Assembly (NCBI GenBank): GCA_933822405.4
Contig: CAKOGP040001792.1
Span: 310,001-374,000, forward strand
Origin: Cylindrotheca closterium
Taxonomy: Eukaryota > Bacillariophyta > Bacillariophyceae > Bacillariales > Bacillariaceae
Reading direction: 5' to 3'
DNA: 64,000 nucleotides
The stretch's first letter is position 1; every line of letters begins with the position of its first letter. Positions 63,611 through 64,000 of the stretch are shown in pieces. Under the pieces are notes generated by a model. That model was not told the origin of the DNA. It saw only the letters and a list, made by a program, of their open reading frames with translations, and made no database searches. Position numbers and translations under genes: made by a program.

Positions 63611-64000
63611 TGATCATGATGCATGATGCTGGACTACGATGCTTTATACACGTAGGCTAGTACTAGTAGGAGCCTAGTAGTAGTCGTCACATTGTCGTCA
63701 AGAAGGAGAAGGCGAATACCAAGATCTCAAGCTGCTATCCAAGTAGTACATTTTTGATATTGAAGTAAACAATATTTTGCAGTCACTATAATATGGTAGT
63801 TTTTCGCATCGCATGCAGTATGGTACTCCTAAAAGGAGGCTTTGGATCACTCCGGGCGTGTGTAGATGTGATTTCGCGCCAAATCCAATCAAGCGTGCGA
63901 GCACAGTCCATGCGTACACGATATTCAATATACCGGTATACCGGTACTGTCGAAGCATCGAAGTGTCTTTTGAAATGTCGTGCGATGATTGTTGTTGATT
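63611..64000. other. 3' flank to window end
   Basis: No gene seen. Two TACCGGTA palindromes abut at 63931-63946. Confidence 0.4.

Noticed and set aside
1..64000. CRISPR arrays, bacterial operons or Shine-Dalgarno sites
   Set aside because: No short regularly spaced repeats; spliceosomal introns and 5S type show a eukaryotic genome.

Overview
The window is nuclear DNA from a compact, intron-containing eukaryotic genome, most likely a diatom (Bacillariophyta), probably pennate; the genus cannot be fixed from sequence alone. Four things support this. Genes are dense on both strands. Introns are short (about 70-110 bp) with GT..AG borders. Several proteins start with a signal peptide followed by an Ala-Phe plastid-type junction (the glutaredoxin-like protein and PrmA). 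Several multi-pass or secreted proteins look lineage-specific. A 10-base assembly gap lies at 15664-15673.

Layout. 0-6 kb: flavin monooxygenase, a plastid-type glutaredoxin-like protein with a 26-nt microexon, and a ZNF598/Hel2-type RING E3 ligase. 6-12 kb: a secreted protein with Trp-rich repeats, an RS-rich nuclear protein, a foldback element with about 170-bp inverted arms (8321-9052), and an NXPE/PC-esterase-like type II membrane protein carrying a coding minisatellite. 12-16 kb: an M3 oligopeptidase and small hypothetical ORFs. 18.3-22.9 kb: a four-exon gene for a predicted receptor with a TauA-like solute-binding ectodomain, CUB and EGF-like modules, one membrane helix, and cytoplasmic WWE, SH3-like and PARP (mono-ADP-ribosyltransferase) domains. 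23-33 kb: plastid-type PrmA, a 5S rRNA gene on the minus strand, Nup133-like nucleoporin, a SET protein with an N-terminal signal-like segment, and a putative glycosyltransferase. 33-36 kb: 161-bp tandem repeats, then a six-exon ABCG half-transporter. 36.3-41.4 kb: gene-poor DNA with degraded coding remnants and a 334-bp-spaced direct duplication. 41-46 kb: TLDc protein, DMT/NIPA-like membrane protein, FkbM-type methyltransferase. 46.9-51.9 kb: an accessory island of broken genes (Crinkler-type P-loop NTPase/nuclease-like, PIF/Harbinger transposase, one unrecognised). 52.5-63.6 kb: four-helix membrane protein, importin-4/5-like karyopherin, LRRC40-like LRR protein, small secretory-pathway membrane protein, UPF0126/TRIC-like membrane protein.

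Functionally this is ordinary housekeeping (nuclear pore, nuclear import, ribosome quality control, ribosomal protein methylation, proteolysis) mixed with surface and secretory proteins. The most unusual gene is the TauA-CUB-TM-WWE-SH3-PARP protein. It could couple extracellular small-molecule recognition, possibly of a sulfonate, directly to intracellular ADP-ribosylation. Its upstream region holds five copies of a CGACCTCT motif and shares a roughly 100-bp module with the region upstream of the M3 peptidase gene.
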